Assembly: GCA_016287245.1 (NCBI GenBank)
Contig: JAEEWG010000005.1
Coordinates: 86,417-150,416, forward strand
DNA length: 64,000 bases
From: Clostridia bacterium
GTDB taxonomy: Bacteria > Bacillota > Clostridia > Saccharofermentanales > Saccharofermentanaceae
Direction of reading: 5' to 3'
Numbering within the stretch: the stretch's first letter is position 1; each line of letters opens with the position of its first letter. Made by a program: the position numbers and the translations under genes. Shown piece after piece: positions 54,140 through 62,340 of the stretch. The notes below the pieces were generated by a model, which searched no databases, was not told the DNA's origin, and worked only from the letters and a program-made list of their open reading frames with translations.

Positions 54140-54562
54140 ATGAGTCGGGTAATGGCCATTGATTTCGGAATGAGAAGGATCGGAGTGGCCGTATCCGACC
54201 CTTTGCGTATCATGGCGCAGGGACTGGAGACGATCAACTGGAACGGAGTGGATTATGAATACGCTCTCGATCGTCTTTCTCAGATCGTAAAAGAAAAAGA
54301 GATCTCGGAGATCGTCATGGGCAAGCCCAGCCGCACGGATGGCACCATCAGTGAATCGGAAGAAAAGGCGAATCTTTTCGGGCAGCTTCTGGAAGAAAAA
54401 GTGGGGATCAGGCCTGTTTACCGCGACGAACGCTTTACGACCGTGATCGCATCGCAGTTTTTGAGGCAGACCGGTGTATCCGGGAAGAATAAGAAGAAGG
54501 TCGTCGATCAGGTCGCGGCAGAGATCATTTTACAGGAATATCTGGATATTACCCGCGCATGA
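54140..54562 (+). CDS. ruvX: RuvX/YqgF Holliday-junction-resolvase-like nuclease
   Basis: RNase H-fold nuclease linked to 16S rRNA end processing and, in some bacteria, recombination. 140 residues. The catalytic acidic residues lie in AIDFGMRRIGVAVSD and near DERFTT, with the last Asp in KKVVDQVAAEIIL. Normal length. 21 bp after ireB. Confidence 0.93.
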   Translation: MSRVMAIDFGMRRIGVAVSDPLRIMAQGLETINWNGVDYEYALDRLSQIVKEKEISEIVMGKPSRTDGTISESEEKANLFGQLLEEKVGIRPVYRDERFTTVIASQFLRQTGVSGKNKKKVVDQVAAEIILQEYLDITRA

Positions 54563-54647
54563 CGGGGAAAAGCATGATATAATGAAACAACGGCAGAAAA
54601 ACTGCCGGGATGAGGTTTAGTTACTTTAGATTCGGAGGAATTAGATT

Positions 54648-55010
54648 ATGTTGTTTGATTGTGGACGCAGCTGCGAAGGCGGCGATTGTGATAACTGTGA
54701 AGAAGGCATCGAAGGCACATATGATGATGAGGCGATCATCACCATGGTGGATGCGGATTCCGGTGAAGAATACCAGTTTGCACTGGTAGATGATTTTGAA
54801 TATAAGGATGAGTCCTACTGCGTACTCGTAACTCTCGATGAGGAAGATCCGGAAATGGTGATCACCAAAGTCGTTAAGACCGATGACGGTGAGGAATGCC
54901 TCATGAGTCTGGAAGAAGACGAAGAAGACGAGATCTACGAAGAGTATGACCGTCTCTGCGCGGAGGCTGAGCTCGAAGATGAAGAAGACTTCTCAGACGA
55001 AGAAGAGTAA
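54648..55010 (+). CDS. DUF1292 (YrzB) protein with Cys-rich N-terminus and acidic tail
   Basis: 120 residues. The DUF1292 fold spans ~28-90 (DDEAIITMVDADSGEEYQFALVDDFEY, YCVLVTLDEEDPEMVITKVV). An N-terminal CGRSCEGGDCDNCEEG with four cysteines may bind a metal. The C-terminal ~35 residues are almost wholly acidic. Own possible extended -10 (TGATATAAT, 54575-54583) and GGAGG before ATG 54648. It belongs to the conserved ireB-ruvX neighbourhood; function unknown. Confidence 0.88.
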   Translation: MLFDCGRSCEGGDCDNCEEGIEGTYDDEAIITMVDADSGEEYQFALVDDFEYKDESYCVLVTLDEEDPEMVITKVVKTDDGEECLMSLEEDEEDEIYEEYDRLCAEAELEDEEDFSDEEE

Positions 55011-55389
55011 ATCTAATTCTATAAGAAAGCCGCTTTTTACGCATCATTCTCCGAAGGAGGGTGATGCGCTTGCTGTTATTCGCGATGCAAGTAATGGCAA
55101 GGAGTATTATCTGTCGATGATCGATTCTTTTGTCATCGAAAAGATCGAGTATGTGGTCATGTACAACTACGAACCCGACGATGGTAACCATCCGGATCCG
55201 GAGCTGGTGATCATGCGCACCGAATATGCCAAAAACGGTGACCAGTATTTCTATTCGATCAAGAACGAGAGCGAGCTGGAGGCGGCATTTACCGTCTTCA
55301 TGCGCCGCTATGCCGCCAATGTGAAAGATAAAAAGCCGAAGAATGTACCCGGAATGCGCCCTCCGAAAATAAGTGAGGACCGCTTATGA
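54979..55389 (+). CDS. second DUF1292-like protein, overlapping the first
   Basis: 136 residues. A DUF1292-like domain at ~32-100 (GDALAVIRDASNGKEYYLSMIDSFVIEKIEYVVMY split over two strands, then ELVIMRTEYAKNGDQYFYSI). The best in-frame start is ATG 54979, within the acidic tail of the preceding gene (32-bp overlap in another frame), giving a basic N-terminus MKKTSQTKKSKSN. An AAGGAGG at 55053 has no in-frame start behind it, so the overlap start is the more likely. Its stop overlaps the CPBP gene start (ATGA). Confidence 0.75.
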   Translation: MKKTSQTKKSKSNSIRKPLFTHHSPKEGDALAVIRDASNGKEYYLSMIDSFVIEKIEYVVMYNYEPDDGNHPDPELVIMRTEYAKNGDQYFYSIKNESELEAAFTVFMRRYAANVKDKKPKNVPGMRPPKISEDRL

Positions 55390-56237
55390 GTAACCGAAGC
55401 CGGATCATTTTCCGTTTTTTCTTCGCACCGCTGCTCTGCATATTCATTTATCTTCTGATCATTTTCTTTGCTTCGACGATCGTGAGCATAACGCAGGAGG
55501 GCGATTATCTCGAGCACGAAGGATTGATTTATCTGCTCACAGGTATCATTGGTGTGATCGCTTTCTCCATCTGGTTCGTCGTCAAAAAGCGCATGAATCT
55601 TCCTTCGTCCACCTGGGATCTCGGAAAGCCTGCCGACTGGAGCTATATGCTTATCGGTTCACTGGCGATGCTGGGGTTTACCGGTCTTTATTTCTTCGTG
55701 ATCACGAATATCGAGTCTTCCGCGATCCGGGAAGCGATCAAATCGTATGAGGAGCTGACAGAGGTCAAAAGCGCGACACGTGCGGACCTTTATATGAACC
55801 TGACCGGCACCTGCCTTCTGATCCCGGTCCTTGAGGAGATGATCTTCCGCGGCTGTGTCCTGGAGGGAATGCTCGAATGCCGTCACCCGTGGCTGGCCAT
55901 CCTCTTCAGTTCGCTGTTCTTCGGCGCCATGCACGGACAGATCATCCAGATCATCTATGCGGCGACCTGCGGGATCGCGCTGGGATGCATTTACTACTAT
56001 ACGAAAAATATCGTCATGGCGATCATGGCGCATATCCTGTTTAACATACTGGGCAGCGGGATCTACCTTCTGTTTTCGATCTCCGATGAAGCCTATAACA
56101 TCATAAACTATGTCTATTACGTATTCATTCCGGCTTTCGTTATCTTTACGGTCTTCATGGCGCGTAAACGGAAGGCCCGCTTCTCCGGCGAAAGCTCCGG
56201 TGAGGCCGACGAGGTTATTTCCGGGAGGGACGTATGA
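55386..56237 (+). CDS. CPBP-family intramembrane metalloprotease
   Basis: 283 residues, about eight helices. EEMIFRG (EExxxR), FGAMHGQ and the late HILFN His-Asn motif are all present, so it should be active. Joined by 4-bp overlaps both to the DUF1292-like gene before it and to the large anchored protein behind it, so the three are translated together. Second CPBP protein of the window, only distantly similar to the one at 12572-13600. Confidence 0.88.
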   Translation: MSNRSRIIFRFFFAPLLCIFIYLLIIFFASTIVSITQEGDYLEHEGLIYLLTGIIGVIAFSIWFVVKKRMNLPSSTWDLGKPADWSYMLIGSLAMLGFTGLYFFVITNIESSAIREAIKSYEELTEVKSATRADLYMNLTGTCLLIPVLEEMIFRGCVLEGMLECRHPWLAILFSSLFFGAMHGQIIQIIYAATCGIALGCIYYYTKNIVMAIMAHILFNILGSGIYLLFSISDEAYNIINYVYYVFIPAFVIFTVFMARKRKARFSGESSGEADEVISGRDV

Positions 56238-59200
56238 TCACCTTTCTTAGAAGATTGTTCCGGCAGGAAGGACGCATGCATAAACGCCCGTTCGTCACGG
56301 CGGTGACGGTCTTTGCGGTGTTTTTGCTTTTGGCGGCCTTTTTCTTCCTGGGGCTTGGTATCCTTCGTATGTCCTATGACTATCCGGAGGTCTCGACACA
56401 GGCGGAATCTTCGGACGTCCTTTCTTCGGGGCTCGGTGTGAATCTCTCTTATATTCCTTCCACTAATCTTTTATGGGATCCTTCTTTTGAAAATGATTAC
56501 TATGAGAATGTTTTCAGCGTAGCGGAAGCCAAAGGCGATGTCGTATATCTTCACAGCCGCCCGGACGATCCGTATGCGCTGACGGATACATACAAAGGCG
56601 GCGAACTGCGCATCATGACCTACGATGAAGAAGGGAAGATGAGTCAGGTCGTCTATGCAGGGATCGTTGACTATCAGACCGATCAGCTCGGTGTATGGAA
56701 AGAGATCGAAAATGAGACTTCCGGCACATATGCAACGAAATGGCTCCGTTCGGAAGGAAACTATGCGCTGGCACTTCTTCAAAACGGTGAGCTGATCACG
56801 GATATCACATCTTCTGAACCGACCAGGATCGAGCAGGCGTCCAAGGACGACCCGATCGCGGATGCGGCTGTTCACAATGCCCATTTCTTCGCCGTTACTT
56901 CCGCGGGCACATTCTATATCTCCTCCAATGGTCGGGCATGGGAAACTGTTTCCGATGCCGCGCTGAAAGAGTGTGATATGCTTGCAGTCACGGCTTTAGG
57001 ACGACTCGGCATCGCATGTGGAAGAGCGGGAAAGATCCTCGTCTGCGACGGCGCATCGATCTCTACGCCTTCCCGATTTACGGAAAACAGCCTTTATACA
57101 GCTGTTTCGAGTGACACGCGCGCACTTCTGGCAGGCGAGAACGGCTATGTCTGTACAACTGTGAACGGAAGTGTCTTCAGAAAGCTTACTTCGGATGAGC
57201 TCGAGACGAAAACATCGGATAAATGGATCCTTTCCGCGATCAACGGAGAGGAGTTCGTACTTGTTTCTGAAAACGGTATGCTCGCGATCGGAACCTGCGA
57301 TGAAAAGAGCGGGAAGTTCTCTTTTGTCCGCTATGATGTAGTTCTTCCCAGTGGTCTTGTACCGAAACAGATCGCACTTTTCCCGAACGGAGATGTCTGG
57401 GCACTGACGGAAAACGGCTATATCTATTCATTCTCCCGTGTGGCGGATAAATGGCATCAGATCTTCGCGGAAAAAGATAACCAGATCGATTCCATGAGCC
57501 GGACATCCGGTGAGAACATCCTGATCTGCCGTTCCGGCAATCTTTATTCGGCCTCCATGTATACAAAAGTGACGATCGATCAGGCGATCGGCGAGGTCGA
57601 GATCCAAAATGGTGATATGTGCCTTCTTTCCGCACCGGTCCCGTCAGTGGACGGAAACGGAAGAGGCGCGTGGGAAGTCTTCGGTGAAAGCTCCACGGTG
57701 CAGATCGTTTCCGGATCTCCGAAGACCGCGGGAGATAAGTCGCTTCAGCTTTCGTCGTCTTTGCCGGATGAGGAACAGGCACACTTTATCTCCCAGGTGA
57801 TCTCGAAAGATGAGATCAGCCCCATGAAGGAGAAGGTGTTTTACCATATCCGCCTTTATCTGAAACAGAATAATATGGAAAAAGAACAGGTCATGGTGTG
57901 GATCTCGGGTCTTTCCGAGCCGATCGGCACGACATTTACGGACGTAAGCGGAAACTGGAGAGAGTATTCCTATACATTTGCATGGCCGTCCGAAAAGGGA
58001 AAAGTAAAGGAGGAAGATATCCGCCTCAATATTGGTTTTTACGGCAGCGGCGAAATGCTCGCCGATGGCGTATGTCTTGAAAGGGAGACCTATTCAGAGC
58101 AGCAGATCCGACCGAAGCTGGTCGATCTTCTCGATGATAATTCCCCGGAATTCCTGCGGCTTTCGAACCTGGGCCTCGGAAGACTCGGGACCTCTATTTC
58201 CTCGAACCTTCCGATGATCGGAAATGAACTTCTCTATGCAGCGCAGGAAGGTGAGATGGTGAGCTCCGGCGTCGTATCCCTCGAGACGACGATGCGCCTT
58301 GTCAAGCAGGTGGACGCAAACCCGTGGCTGGTCATCGACTCTGCGTTCGGATCGGACGAGATGGAGATCCTTCTGGGATATCTCTGCGGAGGTATTACGG
58401 ATACTTATGGTAAGATCCGTGTCGATAACGGAACGGCACTTGCCTGGCAGAAGCAGTTTGATCGATTTGTGGTCGAGATCACAGACGAGAACGGTCTTTT
58501 CGAGACGGATCTGCAGAGAAGAGCTTACGTGGATCACATGATCGAGATCATCAAGGGCTCGGAGTTCTATTCGGATATGAAGGACCGCCTGTTCTTTGTT
58601 GATGGCATGCGTTACGATAATGGAACGATGCTTTCTGTTGCGGATTATCACTCGTCAGATCTTTTCCTCAGGAATACGGGCGAAGAAAGACTGTCTTCGG
58701 TAAGTGACGGCGAGATCTCGTCACTTCTGGATTCGATCTATACGGACTATATCGATGCGATCCCGAGAAATTCCTCCTACATGCAGGACGTTAAGGGTGA
58801 GTGGATCTCTGATCTGTCGATCTCGATCGTGCAGAACCGTGTGTCGGAGAATCAGATCGTTTCCGATGAGATCCCCATGAATGCCGCACAGCTTCTGGAA
58901 TTCCTGCTTTATGACCTCGGAGATCATACCTCGTTCGTCACTGTCGATCTTCCGGTCAGCCGCATAAGCGGGGATGCAAAGGACGACTATCTGTTCGCAT
59001 ATGATGGCGATACCCTCGAGAACCGGCGCATACGTTCGGCCAATGCGGAAGTGCTTCTTCGTATCGTAGGTGTGGTCACGAAGATCGCGCAGGGTCCGCG
59101 GGTGGAGACATCCTGGACGGCGCCGCTTTCCAGAAAGAAAGACGACAGCTACTCGATCGGACTTACTTCTTATGCATTTGCCTCAAATGGAAATATCTAT

Positions 59201-59404
59201 CTGATCGTTGCCAATCCGACTACGGAACAGCAGCAGTTCCTGATCGACACGGATGTGGCAAAAGATGATATCACAGTAAAGAGATACTCCAGCGAATGCA
59301 AGGAGATCGCACTTGCTTCGACGAGAAGTATCCTTCACAGAAATGAAAGAAGATATACACTTCAGGCAGGCCAGTTCTGTGTGGCTGTCATTCCTGTCGG
59401 ATAG
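56234..59404 (+). CDS. large membrane-anchored extracytoplasmic protein with propeller-like and glycosidase-like regions
   Basis: 1056 residues. One helix at ~20-46, then an outer part. Residues ~85-480 have repeated short beta blocks ending in G-x-x-Y/L-x-x (e.g. SAGTFYISSNGRAWETV, ENGYVCTTVNGSVFRKL), as in beta-propellers. At ~490-620 a jelly-roll like a carbohydrate-binding module is suggested (WISGLSEPIGTTFTDVSGNWREY). At ~630-1056, PEFLRLSNLGLGRLG and ANPWLVIDSAFGSDEMEILL with YGKIRVDNG resemble the TIM barrel of alpha-L-arabinofuranosidases (GH51-like). The catalytic Asn-Glu at the end of strand 4 reads EITDEN and may be lost. Coupled to the CPBP gene. Perhaps a sugar-binding or wall-sensing pseudoenzyme. 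Confidence 0.65.
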   Translation: MITFLRRLFRQEGRMHKRPFVTAVTVFAVFLLLAAFFFLGLGILRMSYDYPEVSTQAESSDVLSSGLGVNLSYIPSTNLLWDPSFENDYYENVFSVAEAKGDVVYLHSRPDDPYALTDTYKGGELRIMTYDEEGKMSQVVYAGIVDYQTDQLGVWKEIENETSGTYATKWLRSEGNYALALLQNGELITDITSSEPTRIEQASKDDPIADAAVHNAHFFAVTSAGTFYISSNGRAWETVSDAALKECDMLAVTALGRLGIACGRAGKILVCDGASISTPSRFTENSLYTAVSSDTRALLAGENGYVCTTVNGSVFRKLTSDELETKTSDKWILSAINGEEFVLVSENGMLAIGTCDEKSGKFSFVRYDVVLPSGLVPKQIALFPNGDVWALTENGYIYSFSRVADKWHQIFAEKDNQIDSMSRTSGENILICRSGNLYSASMYTKVTIDQAIGEVEIQNGDMCLLSAPVPSVDGNGRGAWEVFGESSTVQIVSGSPKTAGDKSLQLSSSLPDEEQAHFISQVISKDEISPMKEKVFYHIRLYLKQNNMEKEQVMVWISGLSEPIGTTFTDVSGNWREYSYTFAWPSEKGKVKEEDIRLNIGFYGSGEMLADGVCLERETYSEQQIRPKLVDLLDDNSPEFLRLSNLGLGRLGTSISSNLPMIGNELLYAAQEGEMVSSGVVSLETTMRLVKQVDANPWLVIDSAFGSDEMEILLGYLCGGITDTYGKIRVDNGTALAWQKQFDRFVVEITDENGLFETDLQRRAYVDHMIEIIKGSEFYSDMKDRLFFVDGMRYDNGTMLSVADYHSSDLFLRNTGEERLSSVSDGEISSLLDSIYTDYIDAIPRNSSYMQDVKGEWISDLSISIVQNRVSENQIVSDEIPMNAAQLLEFLLYDLGDHTSFVTVDLPVSRISGDAKDDYLFAYDGDTLENRRIRSANAEVLLRIVGVVTKIAQGPRVETSWTAPLSRKKDDSYSIGLTSYAFASNGNIYLIVANPTTEQQQFLIDTDVAKDDITVKRYSSECKEIALASTRSILHRNERRYTLQAGQFCVAVIPVG

Positions 59405-59437
59405 TCTGAAACTATAAACAATCCCGCGGATTCATGG

Positions 59438-59443
59438 TATAAT
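59438..59443 (+). promoter_or_regulatory. extended -10 element for the zinc-ribbon membrane protein
   Basis: TGGTATAAT (TGn plus a perfect TATAAT at 59438-59443). A GCACG/CGTGC hairpin lies in the leader. Confidence 0.45.
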
Positions 59444-59528
59444 ATTCTAGTGTTGCGGCACGGATCTTTTCGTGCAGTAAAAGAGTAAATAGAAATTAGT
59501 TCATTTTTGAATGAGGGAGGTTCTTATT

Positions 59529-60266
59529 ATGATTTGTCCTGTTTGTAAAGCAGATGTACCGGATGGCAACAAGTTCTGCCCGACATGTGGCGCTTCCTTG
59601 GCGGCGGTGGAAGCTGTTTCTGAAGCTGTTTCCGAAGTGTCCGATAAGGTAGAGGAAGCTGCGGCTCCGGTAGAAGAAGCGGTGGCTGAAACTTCCGAGA
59701 CGATCTCTTCCGAGATCCCGAATGCGACATTTGATCCGGGTGAGCCGATCGCGATCCCGAAGAAGAAAGAAGAAGCTCCCCTCGATATTCCTTCCGTAGA
59801 AGCTCCTGTGGCTCCGGCACCGATCCCGGCTCCGATCGCTGAGCCGATCCCGGAACCTGTTGCTGCTCCGATCCCGGCACCGGTCGCATCTCCGATCAGC
59901 CTGACTCCGGAGACAGTTCCGAGTGCAAAATCTTCCTTCTCTGCTCCGGCGGCAGCTCCGATGGCTGTTGACGAGAGAAACGAGTCGAAGGCGATGTCCA
60001 CTGGTACGGCTTTCTGGCTGCTCCTTTTGTTCAGCATCCCGGTAGTCGGTCTGATCTGCTCGATCATCCTCTCTTTTGCAGGGAAGAAGTGCAAGAGCAG
60101 AAAGAATTTCGCAAGAGCGGTACTGATCTGGCAGATCATCGCTATTATCGCAGCGCTCGTGCTCGTGATCGTGACCTACTTCCTGGCACAGGATGTATTT
60201 GAAGCGGCGATGAGCGGTGATATCACCGAATTCACCGAAGCTCTGCAGGATCTGTTCGGTATCTGA
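59529..60266 (+). CDS. zinc-ribbon membrane protein with Pro/Ala/Glu linker
   Basis: 245 residues from ATG 59529 behind GGGAGG. A zinc ribbon (CPVC at 3-6, CPTC at ~17-20) is followed by a coiled, Ala/Glu/Val-rich stretch and a long Pro-Ala linker with (A/E)PIP repeats (~85-130). Two membrane helices lie at ~165-187 and ~200-222, then an acidic tail. The layout matches zinc_ribbon_2-type membrane proteins common in Clostridia, with unknown function. Monocistronic; a hairpin at 60358-60394 may end its transcript. Confidence 0.78.
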   Translation: MICPVCKADVPDGNKFCPTCGASLAAVEAVSEAVSEVSDKVEEAAAPVEEAVAETSETISSEIPNATFDPGEPIAIPKKKEEAPLDIPSVEAPVAPAPIPAPIAEPIPEPVAAPIPAPVASPISLTPETVPSAKSSFSAPAAAPMAVDERNESKAMSTGTAFWLLLLFSIPVVGLICSIILSFAGKKCKSRKNFARAVLIWQIIAIIAALVLVIVTYFLAQDVFEAAMSGDITEFTEALQDLFGI

Positions 60267-60357
60267 TCTGATTCTACTCACCATATGCGTGTAAGTTAAA
60301 ATGCACGCAATTGCTATATGGCTGTTTAGAAGTTGTAACATTGTTTATCTAAAATGA

Positions 60358-60400
60358 TAGCTGTGGATATTTCTATAGGAGATATCCGCAGCTATTCTTT
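60358..60400 (+). terminator. long hairpin, probable terminator or leader element before the DUF4004-like gene
   Basis: TAGCTGTGGATAT (60358-60370) pairs with ATATCCGCAGCTA (60382-60394) over 13 bases (one G-T) and is followed by TTCTTTTG. It ends only 18 bases before the next ribosome-binding site, so it may also act as an attenuator. Confidence 0.55.
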
Positions 60401-60418
60401 TGTGAGGGGTGAAACGCA

Positions 60419-61051
60419 ATGTTTGAAAATGAAGAATTGATCTCCAAGAAACAGCTTCTTCGTGTCGCGCGTATCTCGTATGGAACTTTATATCGCTGGA
60501 AAAGAATGAAACTGATCCCGGAAAGCTGGTTTATCCATAAGGCTACAAGAACCGGACAGGAGACGTTTCTTCCCAGAGACCGTGTCCTCGCTCGTATTGA
60601 GCGGATCCAGGATCTCAAAGGAGAACTCACAGTAGAACAGCTTCAGGAGATCTTCTCCCCGAATGTGAAGAGCTTCCTGATCCCCGTGGAGGATTTCGTT
60701 AAGCTGAATCTTGTTTCCAAGATCGCTATGACAGTTTTTACCTCCTGCTTCCCGGAAAAGAAGAACATGAAGTTCGACGATGTTTTCGGTGTATATGTCA
60801 TCGACCACCTGATGCGTCTTTCCGGCATCTATCTGGAAGATGCCAAGCAGGTCCTACGTATGTTAAGTAAATATCTGGCAACTCAGCCCAGCAAGGAATA
60901 TCAGCTCCTTCTGCTGAGAAAACTCGGCGTCCCGATGACGCTCCTCGTTAAAGAAGATGAAGATATCCTCCTGGAGGATAATACGGAAGTAGTCGCATGC
61001 GCGAATCTTTCCGATTTTGAAGAGGCACTTAAAGGACAGTTGATCGCATAA
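60419..61051 (+). CDS. YhbD/DUF4004-like MerR-type DNA-binding protein
   Basis: 210 residues. N-terminal MerR-like helix-turn-helix: ELISKKQLLRVARISYGTLYRWKRMKLIPESWF, followed by TGQETFLPRDRVLARIERIQDLK, a block shared with YhbD-type proteins. The C-terminal ~130 residues are helical and carry no known ligand site. It is followed 9 bp later by an ArsR-type regulator gene, so two DNA-binding proteins are made from one transcript. Start ATG 60419 behind GAGGGG. Confidence 0.8.
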   Translation: MFENEELISKKQLLRVARISYGTLYRWKRMKLIPESWFIHKATRTGQETFLPRDRVLARIERIQDLKGELTVEQLQEIFSPNVKSFLIPVEDFVKLNLVSKIAMTVFTSCFPEKKNMKFDDVFGVYVIDHLMRLSGIYLEDAKQVLRMLSKYLATQPSKEYQLLLLRKLGVPMTLLVKEDEDILLEDNTEVVACANLSDFEEALKGQLIA

Positions 61052-61060
61052 CGGGAGGTA

Positions 61061-61420
61061 ATGCCCTTGGAAAGCACAACGACACGTTTTGAAGTACTCG
61101 GTGACCCGACACGCCGGAAGATCCTTTCGGTCCTTTCTCTGAACCGGAGCATGCGTGCCAAGGATATCCTCGAAAACCTGGATATCTCTCAGCCAACGCT
61201 TTCTCACCACATGCGTCTTCTTTGTTCCGAGAAGATCCTCGACAGCAGGAAAGTCGGTCGGGAGGTCTTCTATTCCGTAAATGAGGAAACGATCCTTCAG
61301 ATGATCGATGAACTCCGCACTTTCCTTTCTTCCAGGCCGGAAAAAGAGAAAAAGGAAGAGAAGAAAGACAAGAAGGAAAAGAAAAAGAAGAAGAAGGATA
61401 AGAAAGACAAGAATAAGTAG
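61061..61420 (+). CDS. ArsR-family regulator with lysine-rich C-terminal tail
   Basis: 119 residues. Winged helix of ArsR type: TRFEVLGDPTRRKILSVLS, AKDILENLDISQPTLSHHMRLL (recognition helix), KVGREVFYSVNEE. The CVC or other metal-binding Cys motif of the metal sensors is absent (only one Cys, in LLCSEK). The last ~27 residues are nearly all Lys, Glu and Asp with runs of Lys, an unusual tail. The start may be ATG 61061 (only 2 bases behind GGGAGG) or TTG 61067 (8 bases). The regulated gene may be mscL downstream or its own operon. Confidence 0.85.
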   Translation: MPLESTTTRFEVLGDPTRRKILSVLSLNRSMRAKDILENLDISQPTLSHHMRLLCSEKILDSRKVGREVFYSVNEETILQMIDELRTFLSSRPEKEKKEEKKDKKEKKKKKKDKKDKNK

Positions 61421-61479
61421 TTCACAACATATCCTTGAAGGGGTATATTGAATATATCAAGCTAATGGAGGTTGTTTTT

Positions 61480-61905
61480 ATGTGGAAAGATTTTAAAGCT
61501 TTTCTTATGAGAGGAAATGTTATCGATCTGGCAACCGCAGTAGTTATCGGTGCTGCTTTCGGTAAGATCGTAACCGCGCTTGTTGATCACATCATTATGC
61601 CATGCATCGGCATGCTGACAGCTGGTGTTGATTTTGCGAACATGAAGTATGTTCTTCAGGAAGCAGAGATCAATGCTATGGGTGAAGTCGTCAAAGAAGA
61701 AGTGGCGATCGGATATGGTGTTCTTATCAACACGATCCTCGAATTCCTTATCATCGCAATCGTTATCTTCCTCGTGATCCACGCCATGAACAAGGCGAAG
61801 GAAAAGTTCGCGAAGAAGGAAGAGGAAGAAGAGAAGGAAGAAGAGACACCGGCAGATATCGCTCTTCTTACAGAGATCCGCGATCTTCTCAAGAAAGACG
61901 CCTGA
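61480..61905 (+). CDS. mscL: large-conductance mechanosensitive channel MscL
   Basis: Opens under membrane tension to release solutes on osmotic downshock. 141 residues from ATG 61480 behind TGGAGG. MWKDFKAFLMRGNVIDLATAVVIGAAFGKIVTALV is the conserved first helix with the pore constriction. The second helix (GVLINTILEFLIIAIVIFLVI) and the C-terminal bundle with an acidic stretch (KKEEEEEKEEE) are also there. Confidence 0.96.
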   Translation: MWKDFKAFLMRGNVIDLATAVVIGAAFGKIVTALVDHIIMPCIGMLTAGVDFANMKYVLQEAEINAMGEVVKEEVAIGYGVLINTILEFLIIAIVIFLVIHAMNKAKEKFAKKEEEEEKEEETPADIALLTEIRDLLKKDA

Positions 61906-61938
61906 TCACAGATATCTTCTAATTGAATAAGAGATGAA

Positions 61939-61972
61939 AAAGACCGTCGGAAGATCCGGCGGTCTTTCCTTA
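61939..61972 (+). terminator. terminator after mscL
   Basis: AAAGACCG-t-CGG (61939-61950) pairs with CCG-g-CGGTCTTT (61956-61966), followed by CCTTAT. The T-run is weak. Confidence 0.6.
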
Positions 61973-62062
61973 TGTGTTGACCGATTGAACAATAGAACAG
62001 CAATCTTCGGAGAAGAAGTTGGGAATAGTGCAAAACGTTCAGTTTCCTAGCCTTTTACATTG

Positions 62063-62091
62063 TTGATTTATATAAAGTCGAATACTATAAT
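62063..62091 (+). promoter_or_regulatory. promoter for korDAB
   Basis: TTGATT (62063-62068), 17-base spacer, TATAAT (62086-62091). The start codon is 33 bases further on. Confidence 0.75.
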
Positions 62092-62124
62092 GCATAATAC
62101 GCAATAAAATATCAGGAGGAACAT

Positions 62125-62331
62125 ATGGCTAAAGTATCTTTTCAAGAAGATCTGTGTAAGGGCTGCGGCTTGTGTGTTTATGCTTGCCCAAAGAAGATCC
62201 TCGTGCTCGATAAAGAGCGTCTGAACAGCAAAGGCTATCATCCTGCTTCCTGTACCGATCTTTCCCAGTGCGTTGGCTGCGCCTTCTGCGCGACCCAGTG
62301 CCCGGATTCTGTGATCACGGTAGAAAGGTAA
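62125..62331 (+). CDS. 2-oxoacid:ferredoxin oxidoreductase, ferredoxin-like delta subunit
   Basis: 68 residues with two 4Fe-4S sites, CKGCGLCVYACP and CVGCAFCATQCP. It passes electrons from the catalytic subunits to ferredoxin. 9 bp before the alpha subunit gene, GGAGG at the start. The order delta-alpha-beta fits Kor (2-oxoglutarate) or Vor (2-oxoisovalerate) enzymes of anaerobes. Confidence 0.93.
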   Translation: MAKVSFQEDLCKGCGLCVYACPKKILVLDKERLNSKGYHPASCTDLSQCVGCAFCATQCPDSVITVER

Positions 62332-62340
62332 GGTGGAGAC

